Shown here in pieces: positions 1 to 6,805 of a stretch of 64,000 nucleotides of DNA. The stretch is from positions 1-64,000 of the forward strand of contig MKTY01000017.1 in NCBI GenBank assembly GCA_001898485.1, given 5' to 3'. Source of the DNA: Sphingobacteriales bacterium 46-32 (GTDB taxonomy: Bacteria; Bacteroidota; Bacteroidia; Chitinophagales; Chitinophagaceae). The position numbers and the translations under genes are program-made. The notes beneath the pieces were generated by a model. The model did not search any database and was not told where the DNA came from. It was given only the letters and a program-made list of their open reading frames with translations. The stretch's first letter is position 1, and every line of letters begins with the position of its first letter.

Positions 1-42
1 GTACTTCTCCTCAGGAGTAAAGTGTCGTCTTTGTTTTGCCAT
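1..42 (-). CDS. IS transposase N-terminus (partial, runs off window start)
   Basis: The first 14 codons of a protein starting at the ATG at 42 read MAKQRRHFTPEEKY. This is the typical opening of the small helix-turn-helix OrfA of IS3-type and related insertion sequences (basic start, then an F-T-P-E-E-K helix). The rest lies before the window. The family is an inference from 14 residues only. Confidence 0.55.
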   Translation of the reverse strand, partial: MAKQRRHFTPEEKY

Positions 43-108
43 GATTCCTAAATTTACTGTGACTAAATTGATTAACAATTTTTGTCCAGTCTTCTAGGGG
101 GCTAAGAC
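1..108 (-). mobile_element. End of an insertion sequence
   Basis: The transposase start at 42 is followed outward by about 65 bp of non-coding DNA, and then the sequence switches abruptly at about 109 into the interior of the 450-bp repeat seen complete at 1845 and 3460. This fits an IS inserted into, or deleted against, a copy of that repeat. The exact IS terminus (about 95-108) and its target duplication cannot be fixed because the other end is outside the window. Confidence 0.5.
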
Positions 109-178
109 AGTTATGCTTAGCTACAAGCTAATCATAATAATTAAAAAAGGAAATTTTTCCAAACTACGAAGAACAGGG
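109..178. repeat. 450-bp repeat, copy 1 (truncated; right 70 bp only)
   Basis: Nearly identical to the right ends of the copies at 1845-2295 and 3460-3911. It keeps the right-hand imperfect hairpin (111-137, arms built on TTAGCT/AGCTAA) and the terminal inverted repeat ending in CTACGAAGAACAGGG at 178. The left part is missing where the IS end begins. Confidence 0.85.
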
Positions 179-292
179 CTATTTCTTACCCAGGTCTATA
201 TCTGTATTTCGGACAGAATAACACAAAGAACCAACCAATATTATTAAGCCGAAAACAAGTATCGATACTTTTTGATTAATTCTATTTCTCAT
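179..292 (-). CDS. 37-aa single-pass membrane peptide
   Basis: Small ORF starting at the ATG at 290-292, inside the 3' end of the upstream lipoprotein gene (11-nt overlap), and stopping with TAG at 179-181, directly beside the repeat end at 178. It encodes a basic N-terminus (MRNRINQK), one hydrophobic segment (SILVFGLIILVGSLCYSV) and an acidic tail. The overlap suggests translational coupling to the lipoprotein. It could be a real small membrane protein or the surviving N-terminus of a longer gene cut off when the repeat arrived. No family is recognised. Confidence 0.4.
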   Translation of the reverse strand: MRNRINQKVSILVFGLIILVGSLCYSVRNTDIDLGKK

Positions 293-731
293 TCAATGGT
301 TTCATGAAAATACTATCAATGTAATTAATTGTCGACTTAAATCCATCATAATACCGCCTCTGGGTTAAATAAGGAATTAGCCGATTTATTGCTATTTGAC
401 TTAAACTATCAGTAAGTTTTTCTCTAGCCTTATTCCCAGTATGTATTTTTATTTTTTTATCGTCATAAGAAAGATACAACAAGACATTTAAATTGCTCGT
501 ACTATCTCCTTTACTCACAGTATAAAAAACATACTCATCATAATTTGGGTGTTTGTAATATTTTTCAGCTATCACTGTATACAAAAACAGACGGTAACGC
601 TCTTGTTTATCGATGACTTTAAGCTTCTCTTCGATTTCTTTACTTTGCTTATCATCCAAAAAGGAGCCGGCATCTACTACCAATTTTTCACTGACCTTCT
701 TCGTTCCACACCCCAATAGCAATAAGGTCAA
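282..731 (-). CDS. TPM-domain (Psb32/YgcG-like) lipoprotein, apparent frameshift in signal peptide
   Basis: The body matches the TPM domain (TLP18.3/Psb32/MOLO-1 fold): VVDAGSFLDDKQSKEIEEKL near the start, a central beta-strand block, and the K-I-H-T-G-N-K-A-R-E-K-L-T-D stretch that aligns with the usual R-I-x-x-G-Y-G-L-E-G-x-L-T-D. Such proteins are exported, and their biochemical role is mostly unknown. The open frame starts only at a TTG (729-731), just before the lipobox LLLLGC. An ATG at 755-757 opens a lipoprotein signal peptide in another frame and would join this frame if the T run at 730-734 had one more T. The full gene was therefore probably 282-757. Either the gene is broken or the sequence has an indel. 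Confidence 0.65.
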   Translation of the reverse strand: MTLLLLGCGTKKVSEKLVVDAGSFLDDKQSKEIEEKLKVIDKQERYRLFLYTVIAEKYYKHPNYDEYVFYTVSKGDSTSNLNVLLYLSYDDKKIKIHTGNKAREKLTDSLSQIAINRLIPYLTQRRYYDGFKSTINYIDSIFMKPLNEK

Positions 732-778
732 AAATATGCAATAAAAAAATTAATCATATCTATGGCACATTGTTAGTG

Positions 779-1102
779 TTAATTGTTTTTTTTGAGAGAT
801 CTTTTATTCTTTTCTTTTGTTTCACTTTTTGTCAGCTTATCCAACAACCTATCTTTCACATACAGCGTTGCCTTATCTTTCAAATATTCTTTTATATTCT
901 CTGGCGTTGGATCTTTTACCACTTTTAAAATACCCATAACTTCATCCGGCATCAACATACCGCCAGCATAGTAATCCTGTTGTGAAAGAACTTCTGCAAT
1001 ATAATGATCTAAGCCGCCATTTCCATCATGGCGTCCCTCTGCCCTGTTGAAAAAGGTAACCACTGCATTGTACAGGTGGCTGGATAGTTCATGTCATCGA
1101 AA
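779..1102 (-). pseudogene. Degraded Rhs-repeat core remnant
   Basis: Reading through one in-frame TGA (1094-1096), the minus strand gives HELSSHLYNAVV... followed by DHYIAEVLSQQDYYAGGMLMP. These match the hallmark end of Bacteroidota Rhs cores (YELSNHLGNVL..., then DYYTAEVLSxxDYYPFGMLMPGR). After MLMP the sequence diverges into a lysine-rich tail ending at 779. In intact Rhs proteins this segment is the last conserved part before the variable toxin. The internal stop, the missing core upstream and the unrelated tail indicate a pseudogene. The open stretch 779-1063 alone could encode 94 aa, but I see no reason to believe that it is expressed. Confidence 0.6.
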
Positions 1103-1410
1103 AGAATTAAACCGAGCCATCAATAAAGCCACATAGTAACCCAGTGCCTTATCAGGCATATAAAGTATCACTCTCATACAGGCCAGGCTGCCATAATCAG
1201 GCCGGTCAATCATATACCCCAACCAGTTAAAAAAATATAACTTATAATACATAGTAACGCTTACTATTTTTTTGGAAGTTCGGGAAAGAAGGACTTTCCA
1301 AAAAAAATATTTGATCCACCAACAGCAGTTGTTCAGTTTTAAGACCATTTATAAAATCAAGTATCGGTTATTTCACATTATATATACACGCACTACTGAA
1401 AGTCTGAATT
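1103..1410. other. Stretch without a supported gene
   Basis: A minus-strand reading frame (1094-1348) is open here in the same frame as the Rhs remnant, but its product (rich in W, F, Y and C) matches nothing I recognise. It probably continues the decayed Rhs gene. No repeat, RNA or promoter was seen. Confidence 0.4.
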
Positions 1411-1725
1411 TCAGATTTGTTTAAAAAAATTTTGTTCAGCAACTATTCTTACTATCCTCGAGTAATTATCTGCCAACCTTTCCCACTTGCCGTCTAAATT
1501 ATAGTGAATATAGAAGCCCCCCTCAAACCAATACTTTTCACAATCTTCTATAGTCCGATTATTAAAAAAACCCAGTTGAAATAGCGATAACGTAATTTCT
1601 ATTACTAATATATTATGAGTTAGCACACGATCGCTATATTTTGAAAATTCAATATCAATTTTAATTTTCTTCAATTCTTCATAGGTATCGTTTATTAACT
1701 CTATGATATTTTCATTTTTCATCAT
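1411..1725 (-). CDS. Putative immunity protein of an orphan toxin cassette
   Basis: A 104-aa, acidic, soluble protein (starts MMKNENIIELINDTYEELKK) with no signal peptide, helix-rich in the first half and with an aromatic C-terminal half (YWFEGGFYIHYNL). I do not recognise a named family. The immunity call rests on position: its ATG (1723-1725) overlaps, as ATGA, the stop of a toxin-like C-terminal stub (1722-1847), which is the usual arrangement of toxin and immunity genes. It lies between that stub and an Rhs remnant. AT-rich compared with the rest of the window. Confidence 0.5.
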   Translation of the reverse strand: MMKNENIIELINDTYEELKKIKIDIEFSKYSDRVLTHNILVIEITLSLFQLGFFNNRTIEDCEKYWFEGGFYIHYNLDGKWERLADNYSRIVRIVAEQNFFKQI

Positions 1726-1847
1726 GATCGTTTAGAGGGAGTTATTTCTGTTATTATCGCTGTATTTTTAATTTCCGTAGAGAATAGCTGCTCACCACCT
1801 CCTTTCGTTATTGTTTTCCCATCTTGCCAATACTCCAAACCTTTCCC
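1722..1847 (-). pseudogene. Truncated toxin C-terminal stub (cassette B)
   Basis: 41 codons in an open frame (GKGLEYWQDGKTITKGGGEQ at its start, ending SKRS), closed by a TGA that overlaps the start of the immunity-like gene. Upstream it runs straight into the left terminus of repeat copy 2, so the coding sequence is cut by the repeat. It resembles the last part of a polymorphic-toxin domain but is too short to assign. Remnant status is an inference from the abrupt junction. Confidence 0.45.
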
Positions 1848-2295
1848 CGTTCTTCGTAGTATACATATTCTAAAAAAAATCCTGTTACGCTTCGTTTGCA
1901 ACGAAGCATCTGTTTAAACTACCAGACACATCATCAGCTAAAAATCAAATTCAATAAAGCACATTTTTTTGCAAAAATAGTAATCTTTGGCACTGCTATA
2001 CATATCATACATCTTTCGGGTAACTATATCTACCCATTCGACCACAGAAAAGGTCACAAAATGAATAGCTGCCTGGGTTTGAATCTGACACCCACCTTTA
2101 CCCATGCTTTTAACACAAAGAACCAGCATTACTCTGGCAAATAGCTCGTTTATCCATACCGGAAAAACACTTTTTAACGGTAAGATTCTGTAGAACACCT
2201 TTTATACCAACAGACCTTAAACCGAAGTTATGCTTAGCTACAAGCTAATCATAACAATTAAAAACGAAGTTTTTTCCAAACTACGAAGAACAGGG
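1845..2295. repeat. 450-bp repeat, copy 2 (complete)
   Basis: Highly similar along its whole length to 3460-3911. Termini are inverted repeats of about 15 bp (left CCCCGTTCTTCGTAGT; right, read inward, CCCTGTTCTTCGTAGT). A left hairpin lies at 1889-1907 (GCTTCGTT, loop TGC, AACGAAGC) and a right imperfect hairpin at 2228-2254. The minus strand (1938-2198) encodes HFVTFSVVEWVDIVTRKMYD, which matches the N-terminus of Bacteroidota REP-associated Y1 transposases, but the HUH and catalytic Tyr regions are absent. It therefore looks like a non-autonomous derivative that other enzymes would have to mobilise. Confidence 0.85.
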
Positions 2296-2556
2296 TTTAT
2301 TTAGGACTTGAGAAAAAACATACCCATGGCATAAATTATCAGTACAAATTATTTTTATTCACCTCATACTTAAGCTAGACTTTTCCAATCTACGTTACAA
2401 GCAAATCCTAAAGCCAAGTACCAGAACAAATACTTTTTTCACCTGAACACGCTATGAGGCTTAATAAGTTGAGTGCCCTTCTTTTGTAGATCAGATTTAT
2501 CGAAAATTAGTTTAAGATAAATTGAAAATTTACTATTTAGCATCAAAAATGCATTC

Positions 2557-3324
2557 TTACCAAACAACCTCATCCAAATAAACTCTATTAAAATTACTGC
2601 CGTTACTTTTAATACTTGCCTTTACGAAATAATGCTCATTTTTTAAAGGTGTGGTAATGACTGTATCTATAAATACACGATCTCTATTAACCTCAAAAAT
2701 TACATTTTCTTTATCATCCTTTCCTCTTAGTCCAAAGCTGTAATCGATAGTTGCCCCTGGGGGATTAGGTAAATAAAAAAAGATGCCGGTCATATGCGTA
2801 TCTCCCACCAATAATTTTGTAACTGCCAATTTCGTTTTAAAAAGAAGAATTGAATCGAGTTCTCCTTTTGAATCATACCTTACATCTATTAAATCCTCTT
2901 TATTAAAATCGGTGAAAAAATATTGTTTAACCCTATTGCTACTGTATAAGATATCTGGCCCCACCTTTAACCCATAATAAAAAAAATTACACGCATTTAG
3001 GCTTCCTAAAGTATCAAATCTGTATTGGTATCCATTTCTGAGTCCATTCTGAAAATTCATTGAATCGCTTGTCTGTCCGTTTAAAAAATAATTTAACGAC
3101 ACCCCATCTTCGACACCATTTTTATAGTTTGCTCTATTAATAATATTTCCCATCGAGTCAAAGAAAGTGGCCATGCCTGTAATTGAGCCATCCCTTAAAA
3201 AAACAGCTTCTACCTCTTTCCCATTTATCATCCTTTTTTCTTTCTCCTTATGCTCATCGCAAGAATAAAAAAAGACAAACAAAAAAAACGTCAAAGCTAA
3301 TTTTCGTATTACATTATTATTCAT
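2557..3324 (-). CDS. MORN-repeat lipoprotein, YwqK-type antitoxin/immunity protein
   Basis: 255 aa with a lipoprotein signal (LTFFLFVFFYSC; Cys about residue 22) and several MORN_2-type repeats in residues 40-150, visible as repeating G-x-x-x-x-Y/F-x-x-x-G patterns (NYKNGVEDGVSLNYFLNGQ, FQNGLRNGYQYRFD). The YwqK family of MORN proteins is annotated as the antitoxin partner of secreted toxins. The gene follows a toxin-like stub (3332-3463) by 7 nt, which supports an immunity role. The C-terminal 100 residues have no repeat and no family I recognise. Lipid anchoring suggests that it acts in the periplasm or at the envelope. Confidence 0.6.
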   Translation of the reverse strand: MNNNVIRKLALTFFLFVFFYSCDEHKEKEKRMINGKEVEAVFLRDGSITGMATFFDSMGNIINRANYKNGVEDGVSLNYFLNGQTSDSMNFQNGLRNGYQYRFDTLGSLNACNFFYYGLKVGPDILYSSNRVKQYFFTDFNKEDLIDVRYDSKGELDSILLFKTKLAVTKLLVGDTHMTGIFFYLPNPPGATIDYSFGLRGKDDKENVIFEVNRDRVFIDTVITTPLKNEHYFVKASIKSNGSNFNRVYLDEVVW

Positions 3325-3331
3325 AATTGCA

Positions 3332-3463
3332 TCAATTTGCCGGTCGTTTATATTTTATTGTTCGTATAGTATCCGCCTCCAAAGGATTTGAAGATGGAAT
3401 GTATTTGGTTTCCTCAGTCGTATACTGAGTCACCACACCTGTATTAGGATCGCGCGCGACCCC
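3332..3463 (-). pseudogene. Truncated toxin C-terminal stub (cassette A)
   Basis: 43 open codons beginning GVARDPNTGVVTQYTTEETK and ending in KRPAN, closed by TGA at 3332-3334, 7 nt before the antitoxin-like gene. The DPNTG stretch resembles linkers in the last part of Bacteroidota Rhs toxins. The upstream end runs into the left terminus of repeat copy 3. It is too short to assign an activity. The organisation (stub then immunity gene) repeats that of cassette B. Confidence 0.45.
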
Positions 3464-3911
3464 GTTCTTCGTAGTATACATATTCTAAAAAAAATCCTGT
3501 TATGCTTCGTTTGCAACGAAGCATCTGTTTAAACTACCAGACACATCATCAGCTAAAAATCAAATCCAATAAACCACATTTTTTTGCAAAATAGTAATCT
3601 TTGGCACTACTATACATATCATACATCTTTCGGGTAACTATATCTACCCATTCGACCACAGAAAAGGTCACAAAATGAATAGCTGCCTGGGTTTGAATCT
3701 GACACCCACCTTTACCCAGGCTTTTAACACAAAAGGACCAGCATTCCTCCGGCAAATAACTCGTTTACCATACCGAAAAAATGCTTTTTTAACGGTAAGA
3801 TTCTTGTAGAACACCTTTTATACCAACAGACCTTAAACCGAAGTTATACTTAGCTACAAGCTAATCATAATAATTAAAAAAAGAAATTTTTCCAAACTAC
3901 GAAGAACAGGG
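3460..3911. repeat. 450-bp repeat, copy 3 (complete)
   Basis: Same structure as copy 2: terminal inverted repeats around CCCCGTTCTTCGTAGT / ACTACGAAGAACAGGG, a perfect left hairpin at 3502-3524 (10-bp arms ATGCTTCGTT / AACGAAGCAT, loop TGC), a right imperfect hairpin at 3844-3870, and the same transposase N-terminal fossil on the minus strand (3549-3755). Scattered substitutions and 1-nt indels separate it from copy 2, so the copies are not brand new. The left hairpin is perfect here but has one mismatch in the outer arm of copy 2. Confidence 0.85.
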
Positions 3912-3912
3912 C

Positions 3913-4035
3913 ACAGCAATACCAGAGCAGGAACCTCAGCTAACCGAAAATAAATTTTTAGAAAATCTAAAAAAATTATTGCAAAAAAAAATAATTCGTT
4001 TTGATATTTTTATAGCCGCAAAATATCAGGTATAA
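3913..4035 (+). pseudogene. Possible plus-strand C-terminal coding stub next to repeat copy 3
   Basis: A 40-codon open frame starts directly at the right end of the repeat and ends TAA at 4033-4035. It includes PEQEPQLTENKF and IRFDIFIAAKYQV and has a protein-like composition, with no start codon of its own. It may be the tail of a third toxin gene on the other strand, upstream of the immunity-like gene at 4140. Chance is a real alternative at this length. Confidence 0.3.
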
Positions 4036-4139
4036 ATACCAATAAAAAGTACCTTCACAAAGTTTATAGAAACATCACCCTAAAAACGAAAAAGACACAC
4101 GCAAACACTATAATATAGTAAAATAAAATCCAACTCGTT

Positions 4140-4814
4140 ATGCAATTCTTAGTCCTCAAATCAGCTACTGAAAAAAAAATTATCGGCAACCAATATCCCC
4201 AAATTCAAACTATGGGCGGAACTGTTAACAGAGATGCGCAAGATTCAATATACAATGTCTATTCAAATAAGTTTCCAGATTTCACTCCCAATCTAAACCA
4301 TTTCATTCTACATGCCAATGCAAGGCTTACAGACGCATTAAGTGCTGCTATGATTAGCTATGGTTTTATTGTCAATGAAAAGGTAAAAGCGATATTTGAG
4401 CAATATAAATTACCCCAGCATAAGTTTTACCCCGCAACAGTCAAACACAATGAAAAAATTTACAATAACTATTACTGGTTCTTTTTCATAAGTGATGTAC
4501 TTGATTTTATTGACTACGATAAAACCAGTTTCTTTATTACAGATTTGGTGGACAACAAAATTGAAGATTGCAAAAGTATAAAATCTTCAATGGATATAAA
4601 AAAACTCAAAGACTCGCTCATTGGCAAAGGCTATATTAATGCCAAAATAATTCATTTAAAAGAATCTATCTCCTTATCTTATGATTTGTTTAAAATCACG
4701 CTTGGCGATTACCGTACTTACATTTCAGAAAAATTGAACGAAGATCTGATAAAGCAAAAAGTAACAGGATTTGATATTTTCCCGACACAAAAAATATCTA
4801 TAGAATCGAAATAA
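4140..4814 (+). CDS. Putative immunity protein, DUF1629/Imm11-Imm43-like
   Basis: 224 aa, soluble, no signal peptide. The middle part (TDALSAAMISYGFIVNEKVK, then QYKLPQHKFYPATV and NNYYWFFFISDVLDFIDYD) follows the pattern of the DUF1629 (Imm11/Imm43) immunity families: a helix ending in an 'i-s-x-k-v-k-x-i-l-e' element, then F-x-P-V/A, then Y-x-x-x-x-V-x-D-x-x-D. Such proteins neutralise a cognate secreted nuclease or other toxin in the cytoplasm. Here no complete toxin is adjacent, only a possible stub at 3913-4035. It is transcribed opposite to the other cassettes. The assignment rests on pattern likeness, not a search. Confidence 0.5.
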   Translation: MQFLVLKSATEKKIIGNQYPQIQTMGGTVNRDAQDSIYNVYSNKFPDFTPNLNHFILHANARLTDALSAAMISYGFIVNEKVKAIFEQYKLPQHKFYPATVKHNEKIYNNYYWFFFISDVLDFIDYDKTSFFITDLVDNKIEDCKSIKSSMDIKKLKDSLIGKGYINAKIIHLKESISLSYDLFKITLGDYRTYISEKLNEDLIKQKVTGFDIFPTQKISIESK

Positions 4815-4828
4815 ATTTCGGTTCTATA
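4799..4828 (+). terminator. Hairpin at the end of the immunity-like gene
   Basis: 14-bp stem (TATAGAATCGAAAT / ATTTCGGTTCTATA, one G-T pair) with a 2-nt loop, spanning the TAA stop at 4812-4814. There is no T run, so factor-independent termination is uncertain. Confidence 0.4.
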
Positions 4829-4996
4829 GCCTCTGTTTGCTTACTGTTTAACTAGTTGAAATAATCATTTACACTCTTCCTGTACTTCTGTATACTAGTG
4901 ATCTATGCCGCCATTCCCAATCATGCACACAACTAATCAACCCTTTTTAACATAGAAAACTACTATCATCTGCCTGAGATTATGCAGAACAAAAAT

Positions 4997-5389
4997 TTAA
5001 ACTTTTAAGGGAATTGATTTCGATTTACCATTTGCCTCTCCCAGCGTATTATAGTAATACAAAAATCCGTTATCGGAGTAATCCAGAAAAATGACATCCT
5101 CCATCGGGCTTATTAGTTCATAAGATAAACTTTCCAGGTTTATTGCACATACTTTAAATCCCGTAACACAAAACTTTCTTATGAATAAAGGGATATACAC
5201 TCTTTTCTTTTCGATAACGAAAGGTCCTCCAAAAAGAAGATTATTACCGAAAATCTCACCATCAATAAGCAGGCGTCCAACTACAGGACCGCCCTGGGAA
5301 ATTTCCATAAGATTATCATACGAAATAGTTAGCGCACCATTTTTGTATGTGTCCGGGAAATCTGTCGGTGAAACCATGCTTCTTTTCAT
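4997..5389 (-). CDS. Hypothetical protein in the toxin/immunity region
   Basis: 130 aa, soluble, rich in beta-type patterns (GPVVGRLLIDGEIFGNNLLF, FVIEKKRVYIPLFI), no signal peptide. The alternation of short strands resembles small beta-rich immunity proteins, but I do not recognise a family. It lies 27 nt downstream of the 76-aa gene at 5417-5647 on the same strand, so the two are probably co-transcribed. AT-rich like the rest of the first 5.6 kb. Confidence 0.5.
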   Translation of the reverse strand: MKRSMVSPTDFPDTYKNGALTISYDNLMEISQGGPVVGRLLIDGEIFGNNLLFGGPFVIEKKRVYIPLFIRKFCVTGFKVCAINLESLSYELISPMEDVIFLDYSDNGFLYYYNTLGEANGKSKSIPLKV

Positions 5390-5416
5390 CGAAATATAAT
5401 AATAACTAAATGTACT

Positions 5417-5647
5417 TTATTTGATTACAGATAAAAAACGAGCCATGTAGACAGTTACACTATAATAACTAATCCCTTTTTTCAATTCCGATTCAACATA
5501 CCCCTCCTCCACCAGCTTCTCTGGAAAGGCGAAGGAAAACACCCCGAATTTTCTCTCCATGACCCTTGTCAGCTTGTAAGAATCATTAAAGCTCCGCTGT
5601 ATAAGCAGCAGAACAAGCACCAGTTTACTCTTATCCTCAGGTTTCAT
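5417..5647 (-). CDS. Small hypothetical protein
   Basis: 76 aa, helix-rich start (MKPEDKSKLVLVLLLIQRSF), then FPEKLVEEGYVESELKKGIS and a short beta-type end. The middle resembles the recognition half of a winged helix, but this is weak. It precedes the gene at 4997-5389 by 27 nt in the same direction. No partner toxin is visible upstream: the next gene on this strand belongs to the nucleoside operon and is separated from it by a terminator. Confidence 0.45.
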   Translation of the reverse strand: MKPEDKSKLVLVLLLIQRSFNDSYKLTRVMERKFGVFSFAFPEKLVEEGYVESELKKGISYYSVTVYMARFLSVIK

Positions 5648-5707
5648 ATCATTTGCTGATTAAAGCCTACCATGCCGGTGTTTCCGGCAGCCCAGCCCCT
5701 AACCTAC

Positions 5708-5737
5708 AAAAAAAGGAGCAGTTATTATAACTGCTCC
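5708..5737 (-). terminator. Terminator of the ribose/nucleoside operon
   Basis: Perfect 10-bp stem (GGAGCAGTTA / TAACTGCTCC, loop TTA at 5725-5727). On the minus strand it is followed by seven T (5708-5714). It sits 29 bp past the stop of the last operon gene, a classical intrinsic terminator. Confidence 0.85.
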
Positions 5738-5765
5738 CTGCATACATTATCTACGATTCCTCTTT

Positions 5766-6794
5766 TTACCCCTTACCTTTCTCCTTTCGCCCCGTCACCA
5801 ACTCCACCAGCCGATCCAGCACTTGCTGCTGATTATTCTTATAGATAAGATACTGATGCTGGCCCACACCAGCAGTAAATACCGATTTGCCGTCGGCAGC
5901 AATCACAATATGTCCTTTGGGAGAAAGATCGAAATAGGACGAATCAGGCTCTACGGCATACAGCACGGAAGTCAGATCCCAGGTCTGGCGGTCATAGGGC
6001 ATTTTTTCATACACTTTATAGGACATTACCAGCGGATTGGCATCGCCACCTTCAAAATCCTGTTCAATACTCCTGGCGGGATAACGGAATTTGTCGCCAA
6101 TCTCGAAACCACTGGCCACCAGCGGCACGGGACATTGGGCAAACAGTACTTTAGATGCTTCCAGGTCCTGCACAATATTCCATTCGGGAAAATCAAACTC
6201 GTTGGTATATACGCCACCCATGACGGAGACGAGTTTTACTTTTTTCTTTACCAGCTCCACACCACTGAGTGGACTGTATTCGTCGCCGGTTGATTGCAGC
6301 AGGCGGGCTACATTAGTTTCGGGGCCTACTACTACCAGCACTACCGACTGATCGGGTGCCGCTGCCAGCAGACGACGCTGCAGTTTGTATCCCTCGGGAA
6401 GGCTATCGGCTATGCTTCTTTTTGGAAACAACAGCTTCTCGCCATTCACTGTAGTATCCAGTGTGGCCGGCACATACTTGCCTGCTTCCGGGTTCACGCC
6501 ATTATAAGCATAGCCCAGCGGCATGTCATTGTGCCCATTGAGCCGGCAGTAGCCGTCAATATAATCGATCACCCGCGGATTAGACTTGCTGATGGTAATA
6601 CCCAGGAGCTTTACTTTCTGCTGCTTTTCATAATCAAACAGCATCTGAAGCGCGAGTACATCATCGATATCGTTGCCGATATCGGTATCGAAAATAACAG
6701 CCAAAGGTGTTTCTTCTTTTTCCTGCTGTTTTGATGCCGACTGGCAAGCAGCCAGAAACAGCAGCGAAACAGGTATCCAGATCAATGACTTCAT
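5766..6794 (-). CDS. Nucleoside hydrolase (IUNH family), lipoprotein
   Basis: 342 aa. Lipoprotein signal LLFLAACQ (Cys17), then the calcium/ribose-binding signature DTDIGNDIDD at residues 36-45 that defines inosine-uridine nucleoside hydrolases. These cleave nucleosides to base plus ribose. Further family marks are the strand ending in GVYTNEFDFPEWNI and the C-terminal TWDLTSVLYAV. In classical members that last site is H-D, with His as the acid to the leaving base. Here it is W-D, so substrate range may differ. Lipidation places it in the periplasm or at the surface, fitting release of ribose outside the cytoplasm. Last gene of the operon, 11 nt after the preceding gene. Confidence 0.88.
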   Translation of the reverse strand: MKSLIWIPVSLLFLAACQSASKQQEKEETPLAVIFDTDIGNDIDDVLALQMLFDYEKQQKVKLLGITISKSNPRVIDYIDGYCRLNGHNDMPLGYAYNGVNPEAGKYVPATLDTTVNGEKLLFPKRSIADSLPEGYKLQRRLLAAAPDQSVVLVVVGPETNVARLLQSTGDEYSPLSGVELVKKKVKLVSVMGGVYTNEFDFPEWNIVQDLEASKVLFAQCPVPLVASGFEIGDKFRYPARSIEQDFEGGDANPLVMSYKVYEKMPYDRQTWDLTSVLYAVEPDSSYFDLSPKGHIVIAADGKSVFTAGVGQHQYLIYKNNQQQVLDRLVELVTGRKEKGKG

Positions 6795-6805
6795 GTATTA
6801 TTTTT

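Noticed and set aside
1722-1866. In-frame fusion of both toxin stubs to an ATG in the repeat end (M-Y-T-T-K-N-G)
   Set aside because: On checking the register, the frame works for cassette A (ATG at 3479-3481) but is off by one for cassette B, so it is not a shared feature.
1896-2144. Plus-strand frame inside repeat copy 2
   Set aside because: Copy 3 does not keep this frame intact, and the minus-strand transposase fossil explains the coding-like signal.
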